A stretch of 17,717 nt of DNA. Source: VRUE01 sp035260485 (lineage in GTDB: Bacteria; Actinomycetota; Thermoleophilia; Solirubrobacterales; 70-9). Under the pieces are notes generated by a model that made no database searches, was not told the DNA's origin, and saw nothing but the letters and a program-made list of their open reading frames with translations. Position numbers and translations under genes: made by a program. Each line of letters begins with the position of its first letter. Positions within the stretch are counted from its first letter, which is position 1. The DNA lies in the NCBI GenBank assembly GCA_035260485.1, contig DATFVC010000004.1:1-17717 (forward strand). The letters run 5' to 3'. Below, piece after piece: positions 1 through 7,273 of the stretch.

Positions 1-678
1 CCCGCCGATCCCCTTGCCGGGGGATTCGCCGGCAAGCAGCCGGCGCCCTTCGTCGAGCCGCAGCGGCTCGGCTGCCTCGTGGCGGGACCACTGACGCCGC
101 GCTCCTGGCGGAGTGGGGGCGAGGCAGCGGACTTCTTCGCGCTCAAGGGAGTTCTGGAGGGTCTTGCGGCTCGGCTCGGCGTGGCGCTCGCCTTCGAGCA
201 CGCCAACGAGCCTTTCCTGCATCCAGGCCGCAGCGCGAAGGTGCTCGTCGACGGGACGGACGCGGGCTGGATCGGCGAGCTGCACCCGCTCGTCTGCCGC
301 CAGTGGGACCTGGACTCCGCGGTCGGCTTTGAAGCCGCTCTGTCGATGCTGGTCGATGCCGCCTCCGCCGGCGAGGAGACCTTCGAGGACGTAACCGCCT
401 TTCCGGCTGTGCTCCAGGATCTCGCCGTCGTCGTGCCCGACGATGTGCCGGCGGCGCAGGTGCGTGGCGCGGTTCTCGCCGGGGGCGGTGAGCTGCTGCG
501 GGCCGCCGAGGTCTTCGATCTCTACGATGGAGAGCAGCTGGGTGAGGACCGCAAGAGCCTTGCCCTGCGGCTCGAGTTCCGGGCGCCGGACCGCACCCTC
601 ACCGACGAAGAGGTCGCCATCAGGCGCGAGTCGATCGCGACTGAGCTGAGCGAGATTGGAGGGTCGCTTCGTGAGTGA
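1..678 (+). CDS. pheT: Phenylalanyl-tRNA synthetase beta subunit, C-terminal part (5' truncated by window edge)
   Basis: The frame is open from base 1, so the gene starts upstream of the window; only the last 225 residues are seen. PheT pairs with PheS to form the cytoplasmic alpha2beta2 enzyme that charges tRNA-Phe. The first ~115 residues match the end of the synthetase core, with a DFFALKG segment typical of the B-domain/catalytic-like region. The last ~100 residues are the ferredoxin-fold anticodon-binding (FDX-ACB) domain, recognisable from FPAVLQDLAVVV, KSLALRLEFR and DRTLTDEEV, and it ends in the usual SLRE-type tail. The stop TGA at 676-678 lies inside argC, an 8-nt overlap with the chosen argC start, which suggests coupled translation. 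The GTG at 79 is internal and is not a start. A pheT-argC junction is known from other actinobacteria such as mycobacteria. Confidence 0.95.
   Translation, partial: PADPLAGGFAGKQPAPFVEPQRLGCLVAGPLTPRSWRSGGEAADFFALKGVLEGLAARLGVALAFEHANEPFLHPGRSAKVLVDGTDAGWIGELHPLVCRQWDLDSAVGFEAALSMLVDAASAGEETFEDVTAFPAVLQDLAVVVPDDVPAAQVRGAVLAGGGELLRAAEVFDLYDGEQLGEDRKSLALRLEFRAPDRTLTDEEVAIRRESIATELSEIGGSLRE
658..663 (+). promoter_or_regulatory. Ribosome-binding site deciding the argC start
   Basis: GGAGGG lies 7 nt before GTG 671 and inside the pheT coding sequence. It supports GTG 671 as the argC start rather than the earlier in-frame TTG at 656, which overlaps the motif itself. Confidence 0.7.
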
Positions 679-1672
679 GAACGCGAGAGTCCTGGTCGCG
701 GGAGCCTCCGGTTTCACCGGCGCCCTCGCCGCGCAGATCGTCTGGCGCCATCCCCACCTGGAGCTGGTCGGCATCACCTCGCGCAGCGACGCCGGCACGA
801 GGTTGGACCGCCTCTACCCGCGCTACCGGGTGCCGCTGGAGCTGACCGAGCTCGACCTCGACACGCTGGAGGACGTCGACGCGGCGATCGTCGCCTACCC
901 GCACGGCGCCTCGGCGCCGACCGTCGCCGCGCTGCGCGGCCTCGGCGCGCTTGTCGTCGATCTCTCCGCTGACTTCAGGCTGCGCGATCTGCCGACGTAC
1001 GAGCGCTGGTACGGCGAGCATGGCGCGCCGGAGCTCCTCGACGGCGCCGTCTACGGGCTCACCGAGCTGTACAGGGAGCAGCTGCGCGAGGCAGAGCTGG
1101 TTGCGACGCCCGGCTGCTACCCGACCGCAAGCGTGCTGGCGCTGGCGCCACTGGCCGAGCGTGGTCTGCTGACCGATGTCGTGATCGATGCCAAGCAGGG
1201 CGTCTCCGGCGCCGGGCGCGGTGGAGGCGACGAAATGCACTACGTCTCGATGGACGAGAACGCCTTTGCCTACAAGACCGAGGGTCATCGCCACCGGCCC
1301 GAGATCGAGCAGGAGCTGGCGGCGCTCGGCAGCGATACGCCGGTTACCTTCGTCCCGCACCTGCTGCCGCTGGACCAGGGCGAGCTGACCAGTTGCTACG
1401 CGCAGCTCGGCGAGCCGATCTCCAAGGAAGAGGTGCAGGCTCTCTATGCGGAGCGCTACGCCGACGAGCCTTTCGTCCACGCGGTCGAACAGCCGCCGGG
1501 ACTGCGCGACGTGCGCGATACGAATGAGTGCCACGTCTATGTGACGGTCGAGGAGCGTGGCCGGGTTCTCGCCTTCTCGGCAATCGACAACCTCTGGAAG
1601 GGGGCCTCGGGACAGGCGGTGCAGAACCTCAACCTGATGCTTGGCTTCGAGGAGACCGAGGGGCTGCTGTGA
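671..1672 (+). CDS. argC: N-acetyl-gamma-glutamyl-phosphate reductase
   Basis: ArgC is the third arginine-pathway enzyme: it reduces N-acetylglutamyl-5-phosphate to the semialdehyde with NADPH in the cytoplasm. From the GTG at 671 the protein has 333 residues, close to the family's ~345. The N-terminal Rossmann motif is GASGFTGA (about residues 11-18). The catalytic cysteine is in GCYPT (Cys149), and the HRHRPEIEQEL segment holds the active-site histidine region. GTG 671 is preferred over the in-frame TTG at 656 because a GGAGGG ribosome-binding site (658-663) lies 7 nt before it and the MSENARVLVAGASGF start fits the family. The gene overlaps pheT by 8 nt and argJ by 4 nt (GTGA), so it is probably translated as part of the pheT-arg operon. 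Confidence 0.96.
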   Translation: MSENARVLVAGASGFTGALAAQIVWRHPHLELVGITSRSDAGTRLDRLYPRYRVPLELTELDLDTLEDVDAAIVAYPHGASAPTVAALRGLGALVVDLSADFRLRDLPTYERWYGEHGAPELLDGAVYGLTELYREQLREAELVATPGCYPTASVLALAPLAERGLLTDVVIDAKQGVSGAGRGGGDEMHYVSMDENAFAYKTEGHRHRPEIEQELAALGSDTPVTFVPHLLPLDQGELTSCYAQLGEPISKEEVQALYAERYADEPFVHAVEQPPGLRDVRDTNECHVYVTVEERGRVLAFSAIDNLWKGASGQAVQNLNLMLGFEETEGLL

Positions 1673-2823
1673 GCGGATTCTTCAAATCCCGTTGGGTCGA
1701 CCCGCCCGCCCGGGTCGAGGAGCTCGACCCGGCGCAGCTCGCGCCCGGCTTCCGCGCCGGCGCCGCCCACTGCGGCCTCAAGGACGGTGGCAAGACCGAC
1801 GTTGGCCTGCTCGTCTGCGACGCGCCGCGGGTGTCCTCATCGGTGCTGCTGACCCGCAACGCCTCCGCCGCGGCGCCGGTCAGGGTCTGCCGGCAACGGG
1901 TCGACTGCGGCGCCGTTCGGGCTGCGGTTGTCAACGCCGGCAACGCCAACGCCGAGACGGGGGAGAAGGGCTTTGCCGATGCCTGGGCGATGTGCGAGGC
2001 GGCCGGCGCAGAACTGGGCCTGGACCCCAGCGTGGTCGCGGTCGCCGAGACGGGCGTGATCGGAGTGCCGCTGCCGATCGACGCGGTGCTCGCCGGGATC
2101 GGCGAGGCGGCCGGCTCGCTCTCCAGCGACGGTGGGGCGGCCTTCTCCGACGCGATCCTCACCACCGATCGCTGGCCGAAGAGCTGCACCCTGCGGGCCG
2201 GCGGCGTCACCCTCTCCGCTCAGGCGAAGGGGGCCGGGATGATGCAGCCGGATTTCGCCACGATGCTCTGCTTCGTGCAGACCGACGCTGTGGTCGAGGG
2301 CACCGACGCGGCCCTCCGTGCCGCTGTCGAGGCATCCTTCGAGCGGGTCAGCGTCGACGGCCAGATGAGCACCAACGACACCGTGCTTCTGCAGGCGACC
2401 GGTGAGGCCGGCGCGCCGCTGCCGGATGGGCTGCTGGAGGCGGTTCTGCTGCAGCTCGCGATCGAGATCGTCGCCGACGGCGAGGGCGCTGTCCGGGTCG
2501 GCCGCGTACAGGTCGAGGGCGCCGCCTCCGCCACCGAGGCCGAGCGGGTGGCACGAGCGATCGCCAACTCGCCGCTGGTCAAGACCGCTCTGTTCGGCCG
2601 CGATCCCAACTGGGGCCGGATCGCGCAGGCGGCCGGAATGGCGCTGGCGGGCGAGGACCTGGAGGAGATCGGCGCCGACTCGATCGACGCCGCCGAGCTG
2701 GGCGAGGACGTCGCCGAGGCCGAGATCGGGCTGCGACTCGATCGCGGCGAGCACGGTGCCCACGTCTGGTTCTCGGACCTGGGCTACGAGTACGTCCGGA
2801 TCAACGCCGAGTACACGACATGA
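1669..2823 (+). CDS. argJ: Glutamate N-acetyltransferase / amino-acid acetyltransferase (ornithine acetyltransferase)
   Basis: ArgJ transfers acetyl from N-acetylornithine to glutamate, giving ornithine and recycling acetylglutamate. Bifunctional members also use acetyl-CoA, so ArgJ may replace ArgA here. The 384-residue protein has the family landmarks in order: VNAGNANA near residue 88, the oxyanion-hole pair in ETGVIGVPLP, the self-cleavage site KGAGMMQPDFATML with Thr198 as the predicted new N-terminal nucleophile, STNDTV, FGRDPNWGRI, and the canonical end RINAEYTT. The residue before the TG pair is Glu where I recall Ser or Thr being common; catalytic residues look intact. GTG 1669 overlaps the argC stop by 4 nt, with a GAGGGG-like site just before it. 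The frame stays open upstream to 1528, but those codons lie wholly inside argC and add no family sequence. Confidence 0.96.
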   Translation: MSGFFKSRWVDPPARVEELDPAQLAPGFRAGAAHCGLKDGGKTDVGLLVCDAPRVSSSVLLTRNASAAAPVRVCRQRVDCGAVRAAVVNAGNANAETGEKGFADAWAMCEAAGAELGLDPSVVAVAETGVIGVPLPIDAVLAGIGEAAGSLSSDGGAAFSDAILTTDRWPKSCTLRAGGVTLSAQAKGAGMMQPDFATMLCFVQTDAVVEGTDAALRAAVEASFERVSVDGQMSTNDTVLLQATGEAGAPLPDGLLEAVLLQLAIEIVADGEGAVRVGRVQVEGAASATEAERVARAIANSPLVKTALFGRDPNWGRIAQAAGMALAGEDLEEIGADSIDAAELGEDVAEAEIGLRLDRGEHGAHVWFSDLGYEYVRINAEYTT

Positions 2824-2854
2824 GCGATGACATAAGCGAAAAGAGGGGGCAGCG

Positions 2855-3724
2855 ATGACCGAGCAGGCGCCGCAGTCGCGGGCAGCCGGAGTCAGCGTCG
2901 AGACGCTGATGGAGGCGCTGCCCTACATCCGCGAGTTCCACGGCCGCACCATCGTGATCAAGTATGGCGGCGCGGCGATGCGCGAGGAGGGACTGCGCGA
3001 GGCCTTCGCCACCGACGTGGTCCTGCTCAAGTACGTCGGCTTGAATCCGATCGTCGTCCACGGCGGCGGCCCCGAGATCACCGAGCACATGGACCGCCTC
3101 GGCATGGAGGTGCGCTTCCACGAGGGTCTACGGGTTTCCGACGCGGAGACGGTCGAGGTGGCGAAGATGGTCCTGCTGGGCAAGCTCAACTCCGACATCG
3201 TCCAGCGGCTCAACCGGCACGGCCAGCCGGCAGTCGGCCTTTCCGGCCAGGACGGGACGCTGTTCGAGGTGGCGCCGGTCGCCAACGCCGAGCAGGTCGG
3301 CTTCGTCGGCTCTATCGAGCGGGTCGACGTCGACGTGCTCAATCACATCGCCGCCGACTACATCCCGGTGGTCGCCTCCTCGGCCTCCGACCGGGAGGGT
3401 CAGTCCTACAACGTCAACGCCGACGAGGCCGCTGGCAAGGTCGCCGCTGCCCTCGGCGCCTACAAGGCGATCTTCCTCACCGATGTCGAGGGTTGGCTCG
3501 CTGACGCGGCCGACGAGAACTCGCTGATCTCCCGCGCCACGGTCGATGAGGTCGAGGAGCGGTTGCCGGCGATCGAAGGCGGCATGCGCCCCAAGCTCGG
3601 CGCCTGCGTCGACGCGATTCGCGGCGGCGCCCAGTCGGCCCACATCCTCGACGGACGCAAGCCGCACTCGCTGCTGCTCGAGCTCTTCACCGACGCCGGC
3701 ATCGGCACGATGGTGACCTCGTGA
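2855..3724 (+). CDS. argB: Acetylglutamate kinase
   Basis: ArgB phosphorylates N-acetylglutamate with ATP, the usual controlled step of the linear or cyclic arginine pathway. The 289-residue amino-acid-kinase fold shows KYGG (36-39), VHGGGPEI, an LSGQDG loop (129-134), VNADEAAGKVAAALGA, and the C-terminal GGMRPKLGACVDAI segment. A ~30-residue N-terminal helix (SVETLMEALPYIREFHG) precedes the kinase core. In this family such a helix marks the hexameric, arginine-feedback-inhibited type, so end-product inhibition is inferred. ATG 2855 follows a strong GAGGGGG site (2843-2849) with 5-nt spacing, after a 31-nt gap from argJ, the largest gap in the argC-J-B-D run. It overlaps argD by 4 nt. Confidence 0.97.
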   Translation: MTEQAPQSRAAGVSVETLMEALPYIREFHGRTIVIKYGGAAMREEGLREAFATDVVLLKYVGLNPIVVHGGGPEITEHMDRLGMEVRFHEGLRVSDAETVEVAKMVLLGKLNSDIVQRLNRHGQPAVGLSGQDGTLFEVAPVANAEQVGFVGSIERVDVDVLNHIAADYIPVVASSASDREGQSYNVNADEAAGKVAAALGAYKAIFLTDVEGWLADAADENSLISRATVDEVEERLPAIEGGMRPKLGACVDAIRGGAQSAHILDGRKPHSLLLELFTDAGIGTMVTS

Positions 3725-4911
3725 AGCTGGAGGAGCTGCAGACGCTCGATCGCCGCTTCCTGATGCAGACTTACCGGCGGGCGCCGGTCGAGTTCGTGCG
3801 CGGCGAAGGCGCGCTGCTCTGGGACTCCGAGGGGAAGGAATACCTCGACTTCCTCGCCGGGATCTCGGTCTGCTCGGTCGGCCACTGCCACCCGGCCGTG
3901 GTCGAGGCTGTGCGCGAGCAGGCCGGAAAGTTGATGCACGTCTCCAACCTCTTCTACACCGAGCCGATGGTGCGGCTGGGGGAGCGGCTCTCGCAGTCGA
4001 GCCTGGGAGGGAGGGTCTTCCTCTCCAACTCGGGGACCGAGGCCAACGAGTGCGCGATCAAGATCGCCCGCAAGCACGCTCACGGTCGCGGCATCGAGAG
4101 CCCTGAGATCGTCAGCTTCGAGCGCGACTTCCATGGGCGCACCTACGGCGCGCTCGCGGCGACGCCGAATCTGGCCCAGAACGAGGCGCTGGGGCCGATG
4201 CTCCCCGGCTTTCGCTCGGTCCCGTTCGACGACGACGGGGCGCTGCGCGACGCCGTCTACGAGGACACCGCCGCGGTGATGATCGAGCCGATCCAGGGCG
4301 AGTCGGGTGTCTATCCGCTCGCCGATGAGACCCTGCTCGCCGCCCGCCAGGCTTGTGATGAAAGCGGGGCGCTGCTGATCCTCGACGAGATCCAGACCGG
4401 GATCGGCCGCACCGGCTCGCTCTGGGCCTACCAGCAGACGCCCGTCCGGCCCGACCTGCTGACCAGCGCCAAGGCGCTCGGCGGGGGGCTGCCGGTCGGT
4501 GCCTGTGTCGCGAGCGAGGATGTCAGTGAGGTGCTCGAGGCCGGCGACCATGGCTCGACCTTCGCCGGCGGCACGGTGGTCTCGGCGGCGGCGCTCGCTG
4601 TGCTCGACCTGGTCGACGACCCTGCTCTGCTGCGGCGCGTGCGCGAGCTGGGGGCCGGGCTGCGCGAGAACCTGCTGGCGATCGATGGGGTCGTCGAAGT
4701 CCGCGGTCGCGGTCTGATGCTCGGGGTCGGGCTGGCGAGCGGCATCGACGCCGCTGAGCTGGGCGCCGGCCTGCTGGAGCGCGGCCTGATCGTCAACGTT
4801 CCCGAGCCGGGCACGCTGCGCCTGCTGCCGCCGCTGACGGTCGATTCGGCCCAGATCGATCGCGCCGTTGCCCTGATTGCCGAATCGCTCCTAAGCTATT
4901 CGCCCACATGA
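3721..4911 (+). CDS. argD: Acetylornithine aminotransferase (class III, PLP-dependent)
   Basis: ArgD converts N-acetylglutamate semialdehyde and glutamate to N-acetylornithine and 2-oxoglutarate. It may also serve lysine biosynthesis as in other bacteria. The 396-residue protein shows the fold-type I aminotransferase set: AGISVCSVGHCHPAV, NSGTEANECAIKIARKH, DFHGRTYGALAATPN, MIEPIQGESGV, LILDEIQTGIGRTG with the cofactor-contacting Asp, and SAKALGGGLPVGA with Lys251 as the predicted Schiff-base lysine. The block after STFAGG reads TVVSAAA instead of the common NPLACAAA, which looks like ordinary family variation. GTG 3721 overlaps the argB stop by 4 nt. argF would normally come next in actinobacterial clusters, but it is not here. 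Confidence 0.95.
   Translation: MKLEELQTLDRRFLMQTYRRAPVEFVRGEGALLWDSEGKEYLDFLAGISVCSVGHCHPAVVEAVREQAGKLMHVSNLFYTEPMVRLGERLSQSSLGGRVFLSNSGTEANECAIKIARKHAHGRGIESPEIVSFERDFHGRTYGALAATPNLAQNEALGPMLPGFRSVPFDDDGALRDAVYEDTAAVMIEPIQGESGVYPLADETLLAARQACDESGALLILDEIQTGIGRTGSLWAYQQTPVRPDLLTSAKALGGGLPVGACVASEDVSEVLEAGDHGSTFAGGTVVSAAALAVLDLVDDPALLRRVRELGAGLRENLLAIDGVVEVRGRGLMLGVGLASGIDAAELGAGLLERGLIVNVPEPGTLRLLPPLTVDSAQIDRAVALIAESLLSYSPT
4868..4897 (+). promoter_or_regulatory. Candidate promoter inside the argD 3' end, for the 152-aa gene
   Basis: TTGCCC (4868-4873), an 18-nt spacer and TAAGCT (4892-4897) lie in the last codons of argD. The -10 box ends 10 nt before ATG 4908, and no Shine-Dalgarno motif precedes that start. 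The geometry would give a leaderless or nearly leaderless mRNA. The same stretch is coding, so the match could be chance. Confidence 0.4.
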
Positions 4912-5366
4912 GCGCCGAAAAGTCTCCTTCAGAGCGGCAACCGCCCGTCTCGGCCGCCGACGCCGCACAGCGCCTGGCGACGATCGTCGATGCCGCCGAG
5001 CGTGCCGCGGCGCGCGTCATCGACGACGCCGAGACGCAGGCTCAGAGCTATCTGGATGAGGCGCGCGATCGCGCCGACGGGATCGTCGCCGAACGCCTGC
5101 GCGAGCTCGCCGACGAGCTCGACCCGCCAAGCTCGAGCGAGCGCCGTACCGGACACCTGAAGCCGGTCGAGGCCCCCAGCGACGAGGGAGGCGGCGGCGA
5201 GTCACAGCCACAGCGCCGAGCCGGATCCGCCGGGGCGCGGCTGCTCGCCACCCAGATGGCGGTCTCCGGCGCCAGTCGCAAGGAGATCGAAGCGCGGCTG
5301 CGAAGCGGCTTCGAGATCGACGACACCGGCGAGATCCTCGATGCGATCCTCGGCCCCGAGGAGTAG
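4908..5366 (+). CDS. Helical coiled-coil protein of unknown function (DivIVA-like style)
   Basis: I do not recognise a named family. The 152-residue product has three visible parts. Residues ~16-70 form an Ala/Glu/Arg/Asp-rich amphipathic helix resembling DivIVA or ATP-synthase b-type coiled coils. Residues ~71-105 are a Pro/Ser/Gly/Glu-rich linker. Residues ~106-152 are a compact C-terminal helical block with a GARLLATQMAVSG-type helix followed by SRKEIEARLRSGFEI. I recall similar C-terminal blocks at the end of other Thermoleophilia coiled-coil proteins but cannot check. There is no signal peptide or membrane span. ATG 4908 overlaps the argD stop by 4 nt (ATGA), so coupling to argD is likely even if the candidate promoter is real. 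A role in arginine synthesis is not suggested; envelope or division scaffolding is a guess. Confidence 0.85.
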   Translation: MSAEKSPSERQPPVSAADAAQRLATIVDAAERAAARVIDDAETQAQSYLDEARDRADGIVAERLRELADELDPPSSSERRTGHLKPVEAPSDEGGGGESQPQRRAGSAGARLLATQMAVSGASRKEIEARLRSGFEIDDTGEILDAILGPEE

Positions 5367-5369
5367 GCC

Positions 5370-5726
5370 GTGCACGAGGACCCAACCCGCCTGATGGGGC
5401 CCGAAGGGCAGGGCCCGGACGGATACCGGCCGCCCGGTAACATGCGCCTTCTTGTCGCCTGTCTGATCGCCGTGATCGTCGGCCTAGTCGTGGCGGTGAT
5501 CGTTATCGCTGGCAACGACAGCAGCGGCACTTCGACCACCTCCAGCTCGGTGCCGGTCACGACCACGACGTCGGAATCGACTGAAAGCACGGGTACGACG
5601 ACGACCTCCGAACCGACGACCTCCGAACCGACCGAAACCACCACCAGCACCGCCGAACCGACGACGACCACCACGCCGACGAATCCGCCCGAAGAAGGCG
5701 GGAGCGGCGGCCTCGAAGCACCGTAG
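5370..5726 (+). CDS. Single-span membrane protein with Thr/Ser/Glu/Pro-rich extracytoplasmic tail
   Basis: The 118-residue product has a short N-terminal segment (1-24), one hydrophobic span (about 27-47, rich in Val/Ile/Leu/Ala), then a low-complexity tail (51-105) made almost only of Thr, Ser, Glu and Pro, ending in a Gly-rich tip. The layout suggests an extracytoplasmic, possibly O-glycosylated or wall-spanning stalk; that is inferred from composition. GTG 5370 lies 3 nt after the previous stop and has a GAGGAG site (5358-5363) at 6-nt spacing, so it is probably co-translated with the 152-aa gene. An in-frame ATG at 5394 is a weaker alternative. No conserved domain is seen, and tail sequences of this type diverge quickly. 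The 44 nt to argG holds no clear terminator. Confidence 0.75.
   Translation: MHEDPTRLMGPEGQGPDGYRPPGNMRLLVACLIAVIVGLVVAVIVIAGNDSSGTSTTSSSVPVTTTTSESTESTGTTTTSEPTTSEPTETTTSTAEPTTTTTPTNPPEEGGSGGLEAP
5601..5630 (+). repeat. Perfect 15-bp tandem duplication in the Thr-rich tail
   Basis: Two exact head-to-tail copies of ACGACCTCCGAACCG (5601-5615 and 5616-5630) encode repeated TTSEP units of the 118-aa membrane protein. The unit length is a multiple of three, so gain or loss would change stalk length without a frameshift. Confidence 0.9.
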
Positions 5727-5770
5727 GCTCGACGGCCTTCGGCGCTGGTCGTGTCAGACATCTCACCTCC

Positions 5771-7048
5771 GTGACCACCACCCCACAGCCACCTCACTTT
5801 CAGCCCACCGCCAGCTACGAGGCGGACCCTGACGCCGTCGATCGCGTCTTGCTCCTGTACTCGGGCGGCCTCGACACCAGTGTGATGTTGAAGTGGATCC
5901 AGGACGCCTATGAGGCCGATGTCGTCTGCCTCACCGTCAACCTCGGCCAGCCCGGTGAGGACTACGACGTTATCGAAGACAAGGCGAAGCGTCTGGGCGC
6001 GCTCGAGTGCCATGTGGTCGATGCCCGGGAGCGCTTCGCCAGGGAGTTCATCTCCCCGGCAATCAAGGCCAACGCCACCTATAACGGCTACCCGCTGTTC
6101 ACCGCCCTCGGCCGACCGCTGATCGCCCAGCTTGCCGTCGACTACGCGCGCAGGACCAGCTGTGACACGATCGCCCACGGCTGTACTGGCAAGGGCAACG
6201 ATCAGGTGCGGATCGAGGCCACCGTTGCCACCCTTGCCCCGGAGCTGAAGACGATCGCCCCGGTTCGCTCCTGGGAGATGGGCCGCGAGGAAGAGATCGC
6301 CTACGCCCGCCAAAATGGCATCCCGGTCAAGGGTGGCACCGAGGTCACCCCCTACTCGATCGACGACAACCTCTGGGGACGCTCCTCCGAGGGCCGCTGG
6401 ATCGAGGACCTCAGCCACGCGCCAGAGGATGATGTCTTCCAGTTGGTGACACGCCCCGAGGAGGCGCCCGACGAGGCCGAGACGATCACACTCGGTTTCG
6501 AGGCGGGTGTGCCTGTTTCGCTCGACGGCGAGCGGCTGGGCCTGGTCGACCTGCTCGAACGGGTGGCGAAGATCGGCTGCCGCCATGGGATCGGCATCGT
6601 TGACCACATCGAGGACCGCATCATCGGCCTCAAGGTGCGCGACATCTACGAGGTGCCGGCCGCGGCGATCGTCCTCACCGCCCACGAGGATCTCGAGCGC
6701 CTTGTCGGGACGATCCACCAGAACCAGTTCAAGCCCGCCCTTGATCAGAAGTGGGGCTACCTCGTCTACGCCGGGCTCTGGTGGGAGCCTTTGCGCGCCG
6801 ATCTCGATGCCTATATGAGCGCCGTCAACGCTCAGGTGACGGGGGAGATCGGCCTGCGCCTTTACAAAGGCCATGTTGGCGTCGTCACCCGCTCTTCGCC
6901 AAACGCCGTCTACGACCCCGACCTGGTGAGCTTCTCGGAAACGGGCGGCTTCGACCAAAACGCTTCGCCGGGGTTCATCGAGCACTGGTCGCTGCAGTCG
7001 CGGATGGCGTACCGGATTCGGCATCGCGACAAGAGTGGGGAGGGCTGA
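5771..7048 (+). CDS. argG: Argininosuccinate synthase
   Basis: ArgG joins citrulline and aspartate with ATP to give argininosuccinate, the penultimate arginine step. The 425-residue protein carries the N-type ATP pyrophosphatase P-loop SGGLDTS (31-37), followed by the family blocks NATYNGYPLFTALGRPLIA, HGCTGKGNDQVR, EVTPYSIDDNLWGRS and the C-terminal TGEIGLRLYKGHV segment. About 22 residues precede the usual start of the fold. No in-frame ATG, GTG or TTG lies between the previous gene's stop and GTG 5771, and the next in-frame TTG would cut into the P-loop strand, so GTG 5771 is kept. No Shine-Dalgarno motif or clear -10 box precedes it. argH, its usual partner, is not downstream; a 50-aa gene directly abuts instead. 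Confidence 0.97.
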   Translation: MTTTPQPPHFQPTASYEADPDAVDRVLLLYSGGLDTSVMLKWIQDAYEADVVCLTVNLGQPGEDYDVIEDKAKRLGALECHVVDARERFAREFISPAIKANATYNGYPLFTALGRPLIAQLAVDYARRTSCDTIAHGCTGKGNDQVRIEATVATLAPELKTIAPVRSWEMGREEEIAYARQNGIPVKGGTEVTPYSIDDNLWGRSSEGRWIEDLSHAPEDDVFQLVTRPEEAPDEAETITLGFEAGVPVSLDGERLGLVDLLERVAKIGCRHGIGIVDHIEDRIIGLKVRDIYEVPAAAIVLTAHEDLERLVGTIHQNQFKPALDQKWGYLVYAGLWWEPLRADLDAYMSAVNAQVTGEIGLRLYKGHVGVVTRSSPNAVYDPDLVSFSETGGFDQNASPGFIEHWSLQSRMAYRIRHRDKSGEG

Positions 7049-7201
7049 ATGTACGACAAGGTCGGCAAGATCGCCCTGCGCTTCACGATCACCTTCCTGC
7101 GTCGCCGTTACAGGCGCGAGATCCGCATCGGCGCCGGCCTTGGGATAGTCGCGATCGGCATCGCGATCTACCTCGCCAACCGAGACGTGCCAGAGGGTTA
7201 G
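7049..7201 (+). CDS. Small basic single-span membrane protein (50 aa)
   Basis: ATG 7049 immediately follows the argG stop (7046-7048), with a strong GGGGAGGG site (7037-7044) 4 nt before it, so translation coupled to argG is very likely. The 50 residues start MYDKVGKIALRF, continue with an Arg-rich stretch (17-26, RRRYRREIR type), then a hydrophobic span of about residues 27-43, and a short polar end ANRDVPEG. The positive residues before the span predict the N-terminus inside. I recognise no family and propose no function. The good ribosome-binding site, exact abutment and charge-plus-span pattern make it a credible gene despite its size. Confidence 0.7.
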   Translation: MYDKVGKIALRFTITFLRRRYRREIRIGAGLGIVAIGIAIYLANRDVPEG

Positions 7202-7262
7202 ATGACTAATCCCACGACCCCGCACACCTGGATGACGCACGCGGCCGCGAAACCAGTCATCT
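7200..7262 (+). repeat. Inverted repeat bracketing the micro-ORF
   Basis: AGATGACT (7200-7207) is matched by its exact reverse complement AGTCATCT (7255-7262), with 47 nt between the arms. As RNA it would pair the start-codon region of the micro-ORF with its end, next to the Shine-Dalgarno sequence of the following gene. The arms are short and the loop is long, so a structure is possible but not proven. Confidence 0.35.
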
Positions 7263-7264
7263 GA
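7202..7264 (+). CDS. Possible 20-aa micro-ORF between the 50-aa gene and the transglycosylase gene
   Basis: ATG 7202 directly follows the TAG of the 50-aa gene. GAGGG (7193-7197) lies 4 nt before it. The frame reads 20 codons to the TGA at 7262-7264. The peptide is MTNPTTPHTWMTHAAAKPVI, with no membrane span. Its stop codon overlaps the GAGGTGG ribosome-binding site (7263-7269) of the next gene, a layout seen in coupled or leader-peptide arrangements. It could equally be chance in a 72-nt spacer. No homologue is recognised. Confidence 0.3.
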   Translation: MTNPTTPHTWMTHAAAKPVI

Positions 7265-7273
7265 GGTGGTCTC

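Noticed and set aside
5731..5748. Hairpin before argG (GCC-TTC-GGC core) as a terminator
   Set aside because: The stem is only about 3 bp, with no T-run following.
5048..7240. 730-codon reverse-strand open frame opposite argG and its upstream genes
   Set aside because: The opposite strand encodes convincing argG and small genes. The reverse frame is His/Asp/Arg/Val-rich with no domain, and long antisense frames are expected at this GC content.
7200..7262. tRNA-like element suggested by 7-8 bp matching ends
   Set aside because: At 63 nt it is too short, has no anticodon or T-arm pattern, and contains an open frame instead. It is kept only as an inverted repeat.
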